In this document: in pieces, positions 33,242-42,519 of the stretch
Layout of the letters: each line of letters starts with the position of its first letter
Position numbering within the stretch: position 1 is the stretch's first letter
Assembly (NCBI GenBank): GCA_018065565.1
Contig: JAGHSZ010000020.1
Coordinates: 1 to 64,000 of the forward strand
DNA length: 64,000 nt
Direction of reading: 5' to 3'
From: Candidatus Colivivens caballi
Lineage (GTDB): Bacteria > Bacteroidota > Bacteroidia > Bacteroidales > Bacteroidaceae
Translations under genes and position numbers: made by a program
The notes under the pieces: model-generated
What the model was told of the DNA's origin: nothing
Databases searched by the model: none
Seen by the model: the letters and a program-made list of their open reading frames with translations, nothing else

Positions 33242-35020
33242 TTACATGTTGAACTTCAAGAAGTAAGGGAGTGCAGCCTGTATGTTGTCCTTGTTGTTGA
33301 TGTTCTGGATGGACTTGACCATAGGGTAGAACTCTCCAAGGTTTGCCTTGAGTTGTTCGTCGGCATAACTTGTAGGTTTAACTTCCTGGAGGAGGTTTTC
33401 AAATATACTTGCCTTTTCAGGATATGTCTTTATGGTGCATTCCTTTACTTTTGCTTTCTTTTTTGCGACTGCGATGGCATCGTCAAGGTTTCCAAGTTGG
33501 TCAACCAGGCCAATCTTCTTAGCGTGTTCACCTGTCCATACTCGTCCCTCACCGATTACCTTGATTGAGTCCTGACTCAGACCGCGTCCTTCTGCACAGC
33601 GTCGTGTAAAGAGGTCGTAGCCTTTGTTGATGTAAGCCTGGAGTGCAGCACTTTCGTTGTCGGTGACAGGGCGAGAGTAGTCGCCAAAGTCTGCAAATTC
33701 GTGTGTCTTTACTGTTACGAAATTGAGTGCGAGTTTGTCGTTGATGAGTTCGCTGGCCTCAGGGAACATACCGAAGATGCCGATTGAGCCTGTGAGGGTG
33801 GTTGGTTCAGCAACAATCCAGTTGGCTGCACATGAAATGTAGTAACCGCCACTTGCTGCATATCCACCCATACTTACGATGATAGGTTTCTTTGCCTTGA
33901 TGTTCATCACCTGATGCCAGATTTGTTCAGAAGCATATGCACTTCCACCTGGTGAGTTGACACGGAGTACCACAGCCTTGATGTCGTCGTTGTCGGCAAG
34001 TTCCTTCAATTCACGGATAACTTTTGTGCCAACGATTGATGCTTCATTTGAGTATAAGTTGGTAGTCGCCTCTTCCTGAACGATTTCTCCTTCGGCATAA
34101 TAAACGGCAATGATGTCTCCGCTTGGATTCTTTGGCTGAGCCGATTCGAGTGATGCAACATCGGTGTAGGTTGCTGTGTTGTAGTCTGCTTTGTCCTTCA
34201 TCATGTTGGAGATGATGCCAGGCACTTCGTCGGAATATGCAATCTTGTCAACGAGTTTCATCTTCTTGTACTCCTTGGTCGAAGTGAAGACGAGTGGCAT
34301 GTTTGTAATGGAGTCGAGTGCAGCAGGTTGCAGTTTGCGTGACTTTGCGACATCGTTGTTGAACACATTCCATATTTCGCTTGAGAAGGTTTCAATCTGT
34401 TCGCGGTTGGCGTCGCTCATGTCGTCGAGGATGTAAGGTTCGACAGCTGATTTGTATGTGCCCACTTTGAATATCTGCATTTTGACACCTACTTTTTCGA
34501 GCAACTTCTTGTAGTATATGGTCTGCATTGACATGCCGTGCCAGTCGATTGTTCCTTCTGGGTTGATGACGAGTGAGTCGGCTGTGCTGCACAGGTAATA
34601 TGCACCCTGTGAGTAGTTGTCGCCGTATGCCACAATGAATTTGCCAGATTTCTTGAAGTCGAGCAGTGCGTTTCGGATTTCTTCATATCCAGCAGGTGTG
34701 CTGCTGAGGGCGCCTGCTTCGAGATAGATTCCTTTGATGTTCTCGTTGCTCTTCGCGTTCTTGATTGATGCTAAGATTTCGTCGAGTCCCATTTCTGACA
34801 TGTCTTGTCCGAGGAAATTTGCCAGTGGGTTTTCTGCTGCGCGTTCATTGATGGTTCCGTTGAGCTGGATTACCATTACGGAGTTGTCTGCAATCTGTTT
34901 TGGAGCCGAATCCATAGAGAGGAGCCCTACAAAGGTGATTGTTGCAAAGATTGCATAGAGCAGACCAAGCACAATGATACCTGTGATGGTTGCGAGTGTG
35001 TACTTTAAGAATTGTTTCAT
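33242..35020 (-). CDS. sppA: Signal peptide peptidase SppA (67-kDa type)
   Basis: At 592 residues this is the long, tandem-domain SppA. An N-terminal transmembrane helix (about 10-32) precedes domain 1 with the general-base Lys region around GDNYSQGAYYLCSTAD. Domain 2 has LRVNSPGGSAYASEQIW, VSMGGYAASGGYYISCAAN and the nucleophile region TLTGSIGIFGMFPE. It degrades cleaved signal peptides at the inner membrane. It precedes lpxK on the same strand with almost no gap, suggesting co-transcription. Confidence 0.95.
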   Translation of the reverse strand: MKQFLKYTLATITGIIVLGLLYAIFATITFVGLLSMDSAPKQIADNSVMVIQLNGTINERAAENPLANFLGQDMSEMGLDEILASIKNAKSNENIKGIYLEAGALSSTPAGYEEIRNALLDFKKSGKFIVAYGDNYSQGAYYLCSTADSLVINPEGTIDWHGMSMQTIYYKKLLEKVGVKMQIFKVGTYKSAVEPYILDDMSDANREQIETFSSEIWNVFNNDVAKSRKLQPAALDSITNMPLVFTSTKEYKKMKLVDKIAYSDEVPGIISNMMKDKADYNTATYTDVASLESAQPKNPSGDIIAVYYAEGEIVQEEATTNLYSNEASIVGTKVIRELKELADNDDIKAVVLRVNSPGGSAYASEQIWHQVMNIKAKKPIIVSMGGYAASGGYYISCAANWIVAEPTTLTGSIGIFGMFPEASELINDKLALNFVTVKTHEFADFGDYSRPVTDNESAALQAYINKGYDLFTRRCAEGRGLSQDSIKVIGEGRVWTGEHAKKIGLVDQLGNLDDAIAVAKKKAKVKECTIKTYPEKASIFENLLQEVKPTSYADEQLKANLGEFYPMVKSIQNINNKDNIQAALPYFLKFNM

Positions 35021-35180
35021 TGTGTATTTGTTATTTGATTAATTTGTTTTTGTTTCGGTATGCTGCTGTATGTTCTTGTGGTTTTACATGATGTTGTGTG
35101 GTATTGTACCTGTATTAGTTATAGCACAATCGTATGTTCGTCATGATGCTATCACCACACACCTTACAAATGTTTCGCTG

Positions 35181-35260
35181 CATGAAATGATGGTTTCATG
35201 GCATGAAACGACGATATTGCGACTTGAAACGACGATTTCATGATTTAATACCACGATTTT
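35181..35260. repeat. 21-bp phased array upstream of sppA
   Basis: Four units of about 21 bp with the pattern TGAAACGACGATTTC are spaced exactly 21 bp (TGAAA at 35183, 35204 and 35225; GACGAT-like at 35189, 35210, 35231 and 35252). The first includes a near-palindrome TTTCATGGCATGAAA. It lies between the GH105-type gene and sppA. Function unknown. Confidence 0.72.
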
Positions 35261-35291
35261 TGTTGATGGCGTCGTCCTTCTCAGTCTGACA

Positions 35292-36407
35292 TCAATGTTT
35301 CAGCCATCGGTAGTATTCGCATGCTGCAAGAAGCCATGCTCCGGTGCCGAATGGTGCCTGCGACCTCGCATCGACGGTGCGTGTAGGGTCGGGCTTTTCA
35401 CCGATTGGTTGAACATAACCAATGCTGCCGTCGTCTTGGAGTGCAATGGTTGACAGATATTTCCATGCTCGGTCGATGGTCTGCTTGTAGTCCTTTTCTT
35501 TCAGCAGTCCGTGGTTGATGCCCCACAGAATGCCGTAGGTGAAGAATGCGGTTCCGCTGGTCTCATATCCTGGTGCATCGTCTTCGCATAGCATCGAACG
35601 ACTCCAGTAGCCACCTTGGTTCTGGCATTGTTTCACTGCTTCTGCCAACTGCAGGAAGCGCTGAACATAGAACGGGCGGTATTTGCTGTTTTGAGGTAGG
35701 TCGGTCAGCACTCGTGCCAGTCCAGCCAGAACCCATCCGTCGCCACGAGCCCAGAAACTCTTGCCGTCGTTGCAACTTGTCTTCACCTTTGGGTAAACAT
35801 ATTTTGCGTCGCGGTAGTACAGGTGGACATCCTTGTCGAACAGCAGGCTGTCAGTCCAGCGGAAGCACTGGTACTGTTTGTCGAGCAGTCGCTCATCGTG
35901 TGTCACTGTGTAGAGCTTCGAGAAAATAGGCATTCCCATGTAGAGCGCATCCGACCACCACCAGTAGTCGTTGGCATCCGACTTCGCCTGAGTTGTCATC
36001 ACATGTATTGCGCGTTCGATGCGCTCAGTGCGCCGTTCCAGTTTGTATAGGTCGATATAGACCTGGAAGCATATCTGCCAGTCGGCAAATAGCACATGAT
36101 TGTGGTCTTCGCCATAGGTTTTGTATTCCCATTTCGACTCATCCATCTGGCGTGCCCCCTTCCACTGGTTGTAGTTTGCCCACTTGATTGAGTAGTCGAG
36201 GTAACGGTTGTCGCCAGTCAGCTCATAGACGGCCTGGTTGCCAGTGAAGTAGGCAGCATTGTCCCAGAATCCACGGCACTGTGGCGAGTTGTGTTCTTGC
36301 CAGTAGTTGTTCACTTTCACAATCATTCCTAATGTTTCAGATTTCTCCTGTCCTGTCATTGCTGTGCAGATTGTGAAAATCAGCAAAAGTGTGTATATGC
36401 GTCTCAT
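35292..36407 (-). CDS. GH105/GH88-type unsaturated uronyl hydrolase, secreted
   Basis: From ATG 36407 the protein has 371 residues: a signal peptide (MRRIYTLLLIFTICTAMTGQ) and an alpha/alpha barrel. Motifs fit unsaturated rhamnogalacturonyl/glucuronyl hydrolases: HVLFADWQICFQVYIDLYK, DYWWWSDALYMGMPIFSKL (catalytic Asp), KSFWARGDGWVLAGLARVL and ETSGTAFFTYGILWGINHG. It removes the 4,5-unsaturated uronic acid from oligosaccharides made by polysaccharide lyases, here in the periplasm. The earlier start at 36482 adds a non-signal segment and is rejected. Confidence 0.88.
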   Translation of the reverse strand: MRRIYTLLLIFTICTAMTGQEKSETLGMIVKVNNYWQEHNSPQCRGFWDNAAYFTGNQAVYELTGDNRYLDYSIKWANYNQWKGARQMDESKWEYKTYGEDHNHVLFADWQICFQVYIDLYKLERRTERIERAIHVMTTQAKSDANDYWWWSDALYMGMPIFSKLYTVTHDERLLDKQYQCFRWTDSLLFDKDVHLYYRDAKYVYPKVKTSCNDGKSFWARGDGWVLAGLARVLTDLPQNSKYRPFYVQRFLQLAEAVKQCQNQGGYWSRSMLCEDDAPGYETSGTAFFTYGILWGINHGLLKEKDYKQTIDRAWKYLSTIALQDDGSIGYVQPIGEKPDPTRTVDARSQAPFGTGAWLLAACEYYRWLKH

Positions 36408-36596
36408 CTTGCTTGGCGTTTTTTGTGATTTGTCAGACATTTGTCGGTTTGTGAAACAGTTCCGGCTGCATGTAGCCCACATGTTTCAATCTGCAAATAT
36501 GCAAAAAATATTTCAATTATTGATTGTCACCGTTCAATTATTTCGGGTTTGGTGCTTAATTTGCCTGATGCACATTGCTAAATTGCAAATTATTCT

Positions 36597-36604
36597 TACC
36601 TTTG
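36597..36604 (+). promoter_or_regulatory. -7 promoter motif, nearly leaderless, for cca
   Basis: TACCTTTG ends 4 bp before the ATG of cca, so transcription should begin at or next to the start codon. Confidence 0.6.
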
Positions 36605-36608
36605 CAAC

Positions 36609-38090
36609 ATGAAATTGCTTACAGACAAAGAACTGATAGAGGCTATTGACAAGCCTATTTTTCATAAGATATCGGAAGTTGCCGATGCTCTGCACCTTGA
36701 TTGCTATGTGATAGGTGGATATGTCCGCGACCTGTTTCTTGAACGCCCAAGCAATGACATTGATGTCGTTGTGGTCAGTGGCGCTGATGCCGATGAACCG
36801 GCAGGGGATGATGAAAAAGCGACAGAGCACACTGCCTCGCGCCCTGGCATAGTCATTGCCGAACATCTGAAACAGGTGCTGGGCAAGAAGGCAAGCATTG
36901 CCGTGTTCCGCAACTTCGGCACTGCGCAGGTGAAATGTGGAGGCATGGAAATCGAATTTGTAGGTGCACGGCGTGAGTCTTACAGTCACGACTCGCGCAA
37001 ACCCATCATTGAGGACGGCACACTCGAAGACGACCAGAACCGCCGCGACTTCACCATCAATGCAATGGCGCTCTGCCTCAATGGTGACCGTTTTGGACAA
37101 CTTGTTGACCCATTCTATGGATTGTACGACCTTGAGGATGGAATCATACGCACACCGCTCGACCCCGATGTCACTTTCAGCGACGACCCTCTCCGCATGA
37201 TGAGGTGCATACGGTTTGCCACCCAGCTCAATTTCACCTATGAGGATGAGACCTTTGATGCCATCAGCCGCAACCGTCAGCGCATACGAATCATCTCAGG
37301 TGAACGCATTGCCGAGGAACTCAATAAAATCATCATGGCAAAGCACCCGTCGAAGGGATTCATCGACCTGGAACGCTGTGGACTGCTCGAAATCATCTTC
37401 CCGGAACTGTATGCTCTTGAAGGGGTGGAGACTCGTAACGGACGGGCACACAAGGACAACTTCTACCACACCCTTGAGGTGCTCGAAAATGTAGCCCGTG
37501 ACGGTGCCGACCTGTGGCTCCGCTGGGCTGCCATACTCCATGATGTGGGCAAACCAAAGAGTAAACGATGGGACAACCAGTTGGGATGGACTTTCCACAA
37601 TCACAACTACATAGGTGAGAAGATGGTGCCGTCGATATTCAAGCGCATGAAACTTCCTCTCGACCAGAAAATGAAATATGTGGAGAAACTTGTTGGGCTT
37701 CACATGCGTCCTATCGTGATTGCCGATGACGTGGTCACTGATTCTGCTGTACGCCGTCTGCTCTTTGAGGCTGGCGACGACATCGACGACCTTATGCGTC
37801 TGTGCGATGCTGACATCACCTCAAAGAATGAACAACGCAAGCGGCAGTTCCATCAGAACTTCCAACTGGTGCGTCAGAAACTGATTGACATCGAGGAGAA
37901 AGACCGCATCCGTAACATGAAACTTGCTGTCGATGGCGAGGAAATCATGGCCATGTTCAACCTTCAGCCTTGTGCCACCGTCGGTTCTCTGAAAATGCAG
38001 ATGAAGGATGCCATCCTCGATGGTGTCATCCGAAACGAACACGATGAATGTGTGGAGTTCCTGAAAAAGATTTATGAAAGTGATAAGTGA
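36609..38090 (+). CDS. cca: CCA-adding / polynucleotide nucleotidyltransferase with HD domain
   Basis: This 493-residue protein has a nucleotidyltransferase domain with YVIGGYVRDLFLERPSNDIDVVVV (GG...D-x-D), RRDFTINAMALCL and DDPLRMMRCIRFATQL. An HD phosphohydrolase domain follows (LRWAAILHDVGKPKSKR, then VTDSAVRRLLFEAGDDIDDLMRLCDADIT). The layout is that of bacterial tRNA CCA-adding enzymes with HD domain, which build or repair the 3' CCA end. It is divergent from the GH105-type gene, with its own promoter. Confidence 0.93.
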   Translation: MKLLTDKELIEAIDKPIFHKISEVADALHLDCYVIGGYVRDLFLERPSNDIDVVVVSGADADEPAGDDEKATEHTASRPGIVIAEHLKQVLGKKASIAVFRNFGTAQVKCGGMEIEFVGARRESYSHDSRKPIIEDGTLEDDQNRRDFTINAMALCLNGDRFGQLVDPFYGLYDLEDGIIRTPLDPDVTFSDDPLRMMRCIRFATQLNFTYEDETFDAISRNRQRIRIISGERIAEELNKIIMAKHPSKGFIDLERCGLLEIIFPELYALEGVETRNGRAHKDNFYHTLEVLENVARDGADLWLRWAAILHDVGKPKSKRWDNQLGWTFHNHNYIGEKMVPSIFKRMKLPLDQKMKYVEKLVGLHMRPIVIADDVVTDSAVRRLLFEAGDDIDDLMRLCDADITSKNEQRKRQFHQNFQLVRQKLIDIEEKDRIRNMKLAVDGEEIMAMFNLQPCATVGSLKMQMKDAILDGVIRNEHDECVEFLKKIYESDK

Positions 38091-38095
38091 AAATT

Positions 38096-38355
38096 TATGC
38101 TGTTAGCTGTTGGCCATTAGCCAATGGCTTTTTTTCACATGCGCAGCACCCATGCTAATGGCTAATGGCAAATGGCCAATGGCTTCTTTTCACATGCGCA
38201 GCACCCATGCTAATGGCAAATGGCTAATGGCTAATGGCTTCTTTTCACATGCGCAGCACCCATGTTAATGGCTAATGGCCAATGGCAAATGGCTTCTTTT
38301 CACATGCGCAGCACCCATGCTAATGGCCAATGGCTAATGGCAAATGGCTCAAAAT
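38096..38355. repeat. 55-bp tandem repeat with nested heptamers
   Basis: Four copies of a unit containing CACATGCGCAGCACCCATG lie exactly 55 bp apart (38136, 38191, 38246, 38301). Between them are 7-bp units GCTAATG/GCAAATG/GCCAATG in varying order. The tract fills the spacer between cca and the convergent TonB-like gene. Confidence 0.85.
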
Positions 38356-38400
38356 ATTCTGCTTAACTCCCTCTGCTTTTACTCTCTGACTTGCTTATGA

Positions 38401-39471
38401 TCAGAATGGTCTGAATCCACCGAAACCTCCGAACCGTGGCATGAACACCACTGGCTGCATGGTCTCGAAGCGTACTGTGGTGTCGCCCACCTTTGCAGGT
38501 TCAAATTTCTCGAGTCCGAGCACCGTTTTCAGTGCCTCTGCATCAAAGTATGGGTCGATGCCTTTTTCGATGCTGACACTGTATATGCTGCCGTCAGTGT
38601 TCACCACATATTTCACATTGACTCTGTTGTTCATCTGACCACGCTGTGGATTTCCTCCCGGCATACCCATCGGAGGCATTCCCATGCCGCCACCCATGCC
38701 TGGCAACTGGTGACCCTTTGGGAACTGTATGTTTTCAGCGAAATACTTGTTGAGTGCCTCTTCGCCACCCTGATACTGTGCTGCGGTCACATTGGTATCG
38801 TCCTTGGTTACAATTGGCAGTTCAGTCTTTTGCATGAAACCCTCGCGTGTGCGCCCCATCAGTCCGAGGGCATAGTCGGTCATGTTGGCATAGAACTTCG
38901 ATACGGCAATGTTGAGATTGACATCGCCGATGTTGATGAACAGACTGTCGTTCTTGATGCGTATGTTGGTGGCGTTGTCCACATTCAGACCTTTGCTCTT
39001 CAAGGCCTCAAATACAGCACTGTTGACGATGTCCGACAACTGCACCACCTTCTTGTTTGCAAAGTCGTATGTCACATATTTGTCGCCCGACACATCGGCT
39101 GGCGACTTCATTCCGGCAGAGTTATATTTCACGCAAATCACATCAGTTGCTGTGATGCGGTAGCATTCGGCAATGTTGATGATGCCCACGGTGATGTTTT
39201 TCAGTTCCTCTTTCTTCACTTTCTTGAATGCCTTGTAATAAAGAGGGATTGCCTGGTCGAATGATGCCTGAATGCCAAACACCTCGCCACCAAGAAACTG
39301 TTCGAGCGTGTCGTCGAGTTTTGGCAGGAAAAATTTCAGTTGGAGGTTGCAGCCCTTCGATGGAACGGTCTGCAAATAGACATCAGAGGTTGATACATTC
39401 GATTTTGTTTCATCGGCAGCCATTGCCCCAAAGGTAATCAATGAAAGCGCAAGTGTCAACAGGAATTTCAT
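38401..39471 (-). CDS. Secreted protein with TonB-C-like domain
   Basis: This 356-residue protein has a signal peptide (MKFLLTLALSLITFGAMAA) and an unrecognised middle. A low-complexity Gly/Met/Pro segment (GMGGGMGMPPMGMPGG) leads to a C-terminal TonB_C-like domain (VNVKYVVNTDGSIYSVSIEKGIDPYFDAEALKTV). A Gly-Phe rich tail follows. There is no transmembrane anchor, so it is not a classical TonB. Such periplasmic proteins are common in Bacteroidota and of unclear role. Confidence 0.82.
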   Translation of the reverse strand: MKFLLTLALSLITFGAMAADETKSNVSTSDVYLQTVPSKGCNLQLKFFLPKLDDTLEQFLGGEVFGIQASFDQAIPLYYKAFKKVKKEELKNITVGIINIAECYRITATDVICVKYNSAGMKSPADVSGDKYVTYDFANKKVVQLSDIVNSAVFEALKSKGLNVDNATNIRIKNDSLFINIGDVNLNIAVSKFYANMTDYALGLMGRTREGFMQKTELPIVTKDDTNVTAAQYQGGEEALNKYFAENIQFPKGHQLPGMGGGMGMPPMGMPGGNPQRGQMNNRVNVKYVVNTDGSIYSVSIEKGIDPYFDAEALKTVLGLEKFEPAKVGDTTVRFETMQPVVFMPRFGGFGGFRPF

Positions 39472-39722
39472 AATCAGTACAAGTCGTTTTAAGTTTGTTT
39501 TCGGTTAGTTCTTTCTCTATGGCATTAGATACCGCTGCAAAGTTATGAATTATTTTTTATGTGACAATGCAAATGGGGAGAAAATAATGGTGATGGGGCA
39601 TTACAACCACGCTCAGCTTTCCTCCTTCGTTATGGACGGAGTCCTGATATGGTCTTGCCCCCAATTGACCTACAATTCGAAAACTTGCGCTGATTTAGCA
39701 ATGAATTGTCAGTTATTTTATT

Positions 39723-39730
39723 TAACTTTG
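39723..39730 (+). promoter_or_regulatory. -7 promoter motif for the TPR-HTH regulator
   Basis: TAACTTTG, 47 bp upstream of ATG 39778. Confidence 0.55.
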
Positions 39731-39777
39731 CAAGCAAAAACATACATAACATGACATTAACACACATAACTGACATA

Positions 39778-41475
39778 ATGAAGCAGAGCCGGATGTTGCC
39801 GTGCTTTATTTTGACTTCCTTAATTTTTGTGATGGCTTGTACTGACAGTCGACAGGAGTCGTCGCTTTCGGAAATCGGTGCTATTTGTGATGTTAATCCC
39901 GATAGTGCCATCCGTTGCCTTAACCGCATGGACGGCAGTCGTTTGTCACGGCACGAGTCAGCATGGCGTAATCTGCTATATGTGAAATCATTGGTTGCAA
40001 AGGGTGCTACGGTGAGCAGTGATTCGCTAATTCGCCCTGCCTACACCTATTATCTTGCTCATCCCGATGAACCACAGTATCAGCTGTGTATGTACTACAT
40101 GGGATGCTATTTCAGCACTGCTGACAGTGTTCGCCAGGCAGAGGCATGTATGCTTGCTGCGGCACATACTGCTCAGGATCGCAAGGACTATCTTACTGCG
40201 TATCAGGCTATGAACAGCCTGAGCCGTATGCTTCAGACCACTGACCCCAAGAGCGCGATTCTCTATGCCAAGGGCGCACTTAACTGCTACGACCGAATGC
40301 CTCAGAACCAGCCTCCTGCCAATCGCATTTCGCTGCTTGAAAATTTAGGGCGCTGCCACATGTTTGCCATGCAGATTGATGAATCGGTCGCAGCCTATGA
40401 TGAGGCATTCAGCATAGCACGCAATCTGAACGACTCCACACTTATGAATGAAGTCTTGGTGCAGAAGGGGTGGACCTATGTGTGTGTCCCTTCGTTTGAA
40501 AAGGCGCTCGAGTGTGGCGAGACGGCTCTTGGTTACTGCTCCAGCCCGTCTGCACAATTATGCAATCTCTTGTTTCACTGCTATGGCAGTCTGCATCAGT
40601 ACGACAAGGCTAAACAATATCTTTCAGGCATAACGCTTGACAGCAACTACCGTTTCTACACCAAGTATCTGCATCTGCTTGGCGATGCCATCGTTCGCAG
40701 CGACAGGGACGAAGCCTTTATGTGGCGTGACTCCTTGACCTACTACATGGACCGCATCTCCTCGCACAACCGCACCACCAGCGGCATCTTCATCAAGGAC
40801 AATATGATAAAGTCGATGGAGATGGAACTTGCCCGTGAACAGCATCGCCGTTCGCTCCTTGTCAGTGTGATAGTTGCTCTCCTGCTACTGATTGCCGCTA
40901 TAATAATATATGTGTGGGCACGCGTCCGGCAGCACCGCGATATGCAAAGGTTGCAGGCAGTCAATGCCGACTATTCATCTGCCTTGGCATCATATATGAG
41001 TGCCTGTGACGACCTTGAACACTTGAAGGTCGATGCTGCTGCATTCCGCAATCAGAAGGAAACAGAAATCGAGCAGTTGCGTCAGCGCCTTACCAAATAT
41101 GCCGATGCTCCGACCATAGCCGAGGCAAGCAATGAGGAACGCGATGCCATAAGCAGTCGTCTTGCCACTTCACTCCATGCACTGGCTGCAAGGGGAGAGA
41201 TGGCAACACAGACCAACCTTGATGAAGTGGTCGTCGTGGTCGGCAGTTCGTTTCCGTCGCTTGCGGCTTTGCTCCACGATGCACCTGTCAAGGTCAACGA
41301 ACGCGAGACCGTAGTCTGCTGTCTCATCCGACTCTATTTTAGTGCTGGCGAGATTGCTGTGTTGCTTGGCATCACACCCCAGAACCTGACTAATGTGCGC
41401 TCGCGCATCAACAAGAAACTCTTTGGCGATTCTACCACCGCAAAACTTGATATGAGAATCAAACGATGCCAGTGA
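39778..41475 (+). CDS. One-piece membrane regulator: lipoprotein-type TPR sensor, TM helix, coiled coil, C-terminal HTH
   Basis: From ATG 39778 the protein has 565 residues. An N-terminal lipobox (FVMAC, about residue 22) leads to TPR-like helices (about 30-330) and a transmembrane helix (LLVSVIVALLLLIAAIIIYVWARV, about 360). A coiled coil follows (EIEQLRQRL), then a C-terminal HTH: VNERETVVCCLIRLYFSAGEIAVLLGITPQNLTNVRSRI. The layout puts a periplasmic TPR sensor and a cytoplasmic DNA-binding domain in one chain. It is a Bacteroidales style of membrane regulator with unknown ligand. The longer start at 39706 lies ahead of the promoter motif and is rejected. Confidence 0.85.
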   Translation: MKQSRMLPCFILTSLIFVMACTDSRQESSLSEIGAICDVNPDSAIRCLNRMDGSRLSRHESAWRNLLYVKSLVAKGATVSSDSLIRPAYTYYLAHPDEPQYQLCMYYMGCYFSTADSVRQAEACMLAAAHTAQDRKDYLTAYQAMNSLSRMLQTTDPKSAILYAKGALNCYDRMPQNQPPANRISLLENLGRCHMFAMQIDESVAAYDEAFSIARNLNDSTLMNEVLVQKGWTYVCVPSFEKALECGETALGYCSSPSAQLCNLLFHCYGSLHQYDKAKQYLSGITLDSNYRFYTKYLHLLGDAIVRSDRDEAFMWRDSLTYYMDRISSHNRTTSGIFIKDNMIKSMEMELAREQHRRSLLVSVIVALLLLIAAIIIYVWARVRQHRDMQRLQAVNADYSSALASYMSACDDLEHLKVDAAAFRNQKETEIEQLRQRLTKYADAPTIAEASNEERDAISSRLATSLHALAARGEMATQTNLDEVVVVVGSSFPSLAALLHDAPVKVNERETVVCCLIRLYFSAGEIAVLLGITPQNLTNVRSRINKKLFGDSTTAKLDMRIKRCQ

Positions 41476-41584
41476 CTCTGCATTTGGGAAACAGTCATGT
41501 TGTGGCTTCGTTGCTGTACTGACAAAATATTCATCGTCCCCCAAAAACTGCACCGAAAAACATCATTTCTATCTCAAAAACACT

Positions 41585-41631
41585 AATAGTGTACAATGTG
41601 TAAAATTCTTCGTAACACATTGTACACTATT
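41585..41631. terminator. Perfect 17-bp hairpin downstream of the regulator
   Basis: AATAGTGTACAATGTGT (41585-41601) and its exact complement (41615-41631) have a 13-base loop and are followed by TTTCTTT. It probably ends the regulator transcript, 110 bp after its stop; an operator role cannot be excluded. Confidence 0.8.
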
Positions 41632-41684
41632 TCTTTATGACCGTTTTTGACTCCGTTTTGCCTCGGCACTTCATGTTGCCGCTA

Positions 41685-41714
41685 TTGTCGTAATACTTTT
41701 TTTGTTTACATTTG
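41685..41714 (+). promoter_or_regulatory. Full -33/-7 promoter for the small TonB-like gene
   Basis: TTG (41685-41687), 19 bp, then TACATTTG (41707-41714), about 53 bp before ATG 41768. Confidence 0.7.
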
Positions 41715-41767
41715 CTGCCGAAATCAAAACCTCATTATTCAACTCAATCAACTCAACCCATTCGCAG

Positions 41768-42199
41768 ATGAAAACGAAAACAATCATCCTCTTTGCGTTT
41801 GTCGCAATTCTGTTGCCGGCATCAGTTCGTGCGCAACTTCTACCACAGTATATGAATAACCCTCGGCATGGCAAAGATGAACCTTTTCAAGTGGCAGAAA
41901 CTATGCCTGAATTCCCAGGTGGGATGCAGTGCATGATGGAATACATTGACAGTGTTGTCAGCAGTAAGCCCAATGCTCGTGGAGGCTTTGGCCGTTCAAT
42001 TGTGGAGTTCGTAGTTGAAACCGATGGAAGCCTCACTCATCCTCGCATCATCAAGTCGGTTGACGAATACCGTGACCGTCAGGCACTCGACATAGTGAAG
42101 TCGATGCCGAAGTGGACTCCTGGTGCCAACCGTGGCAAGAAGGTCAGGGTGAAGTATGTCATTCCAGTTTCTTTCCGCACCTCCTCAAAAAGCAAATAA
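41768..42199 (+). CDS. Small periplasmic TonB-C-domain protein
   Basis: From ATG 41768 the protein has 143 residues: a signal peptide (MKTKTIILFAFVAILLPASVRAQ) and a TonB_C-type domain with EFPGGMQCMMEYI, VEFVVETDGSLTHPRIIKSVDEYRDRQALDIVKSMPKWTPGANRGKKVRVKYVIPVSF. This is the standard Bacteroidota 'energy transducer TonB' domain without a membrane anchor. The ORF could start at 41702, but that would be ahead of the promoter -7 box. Confidence 0.88.
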   Translation: MKTKTIILFAFVAILLPASVRAQLLPQYMNNPRHGKDEPFQVAETMPEFPGGMQCMMEYIDSVVSSKPNARGGFGRSIVEFVVETDGSLTHPRIIKSVDEYRDRQALDIVKSMPKWTPGANRGKKVRVKYVIPVSFRTSSKSK

Positions 42200-42458
42200 G
42201 TGATCCGCTTCATTGTCTAACCAACATAAAACCGAATATCGCAGACATGACATACCTACATATCATTCAACAACAGATGCATCCGACAGGATGTGGGTGG
42301 CGTGCTCCACCGCAACCATTGCTGGGCTGCCCTCCACTGACCACAAAACTGCTGATTTCGGCAAGCAGCCGTCATCCGCCACTTTCATCAGTGTGGCTCA
42401 CATCCTTTTTTATCTTTCTATTACATCAATTTATAGAGAGATCAACTGCTATTCACCC
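42200..42458. other. Gene-free stretch after the TonB-like gene
   Basis: ORFs here are long only by chance: their translations are Pro/Ser/His-rich and match nothing. No promoter or repeat was recognised. The stretch ends at a terminator-like hairpin. Confidence 0.4.
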
Positions 42459-42519
42459 CTCGCTGGTTCTGCCTGTAGATGTGACTCCGTGAGCCCCGCA
42501 GACACTAGCGAGTTTTTTT
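42459..42519 (+). terminator. Intrinsic terminator
   Basis: A long imperfect stem (CTCGCTGGTTCTGC 42459-42472 with GCAGACACTAGCGAG 42498-42512) is followed by seven T (42513-42519). It probably ends the TonB-like transcript. Confidence 0.72.

Noticed and set aside
42459-42519. Structured RNA such as tmRNA or RNase P end
   Set aside because: Only a terminator stem was supported; no conserved core of those RNAs was seen.
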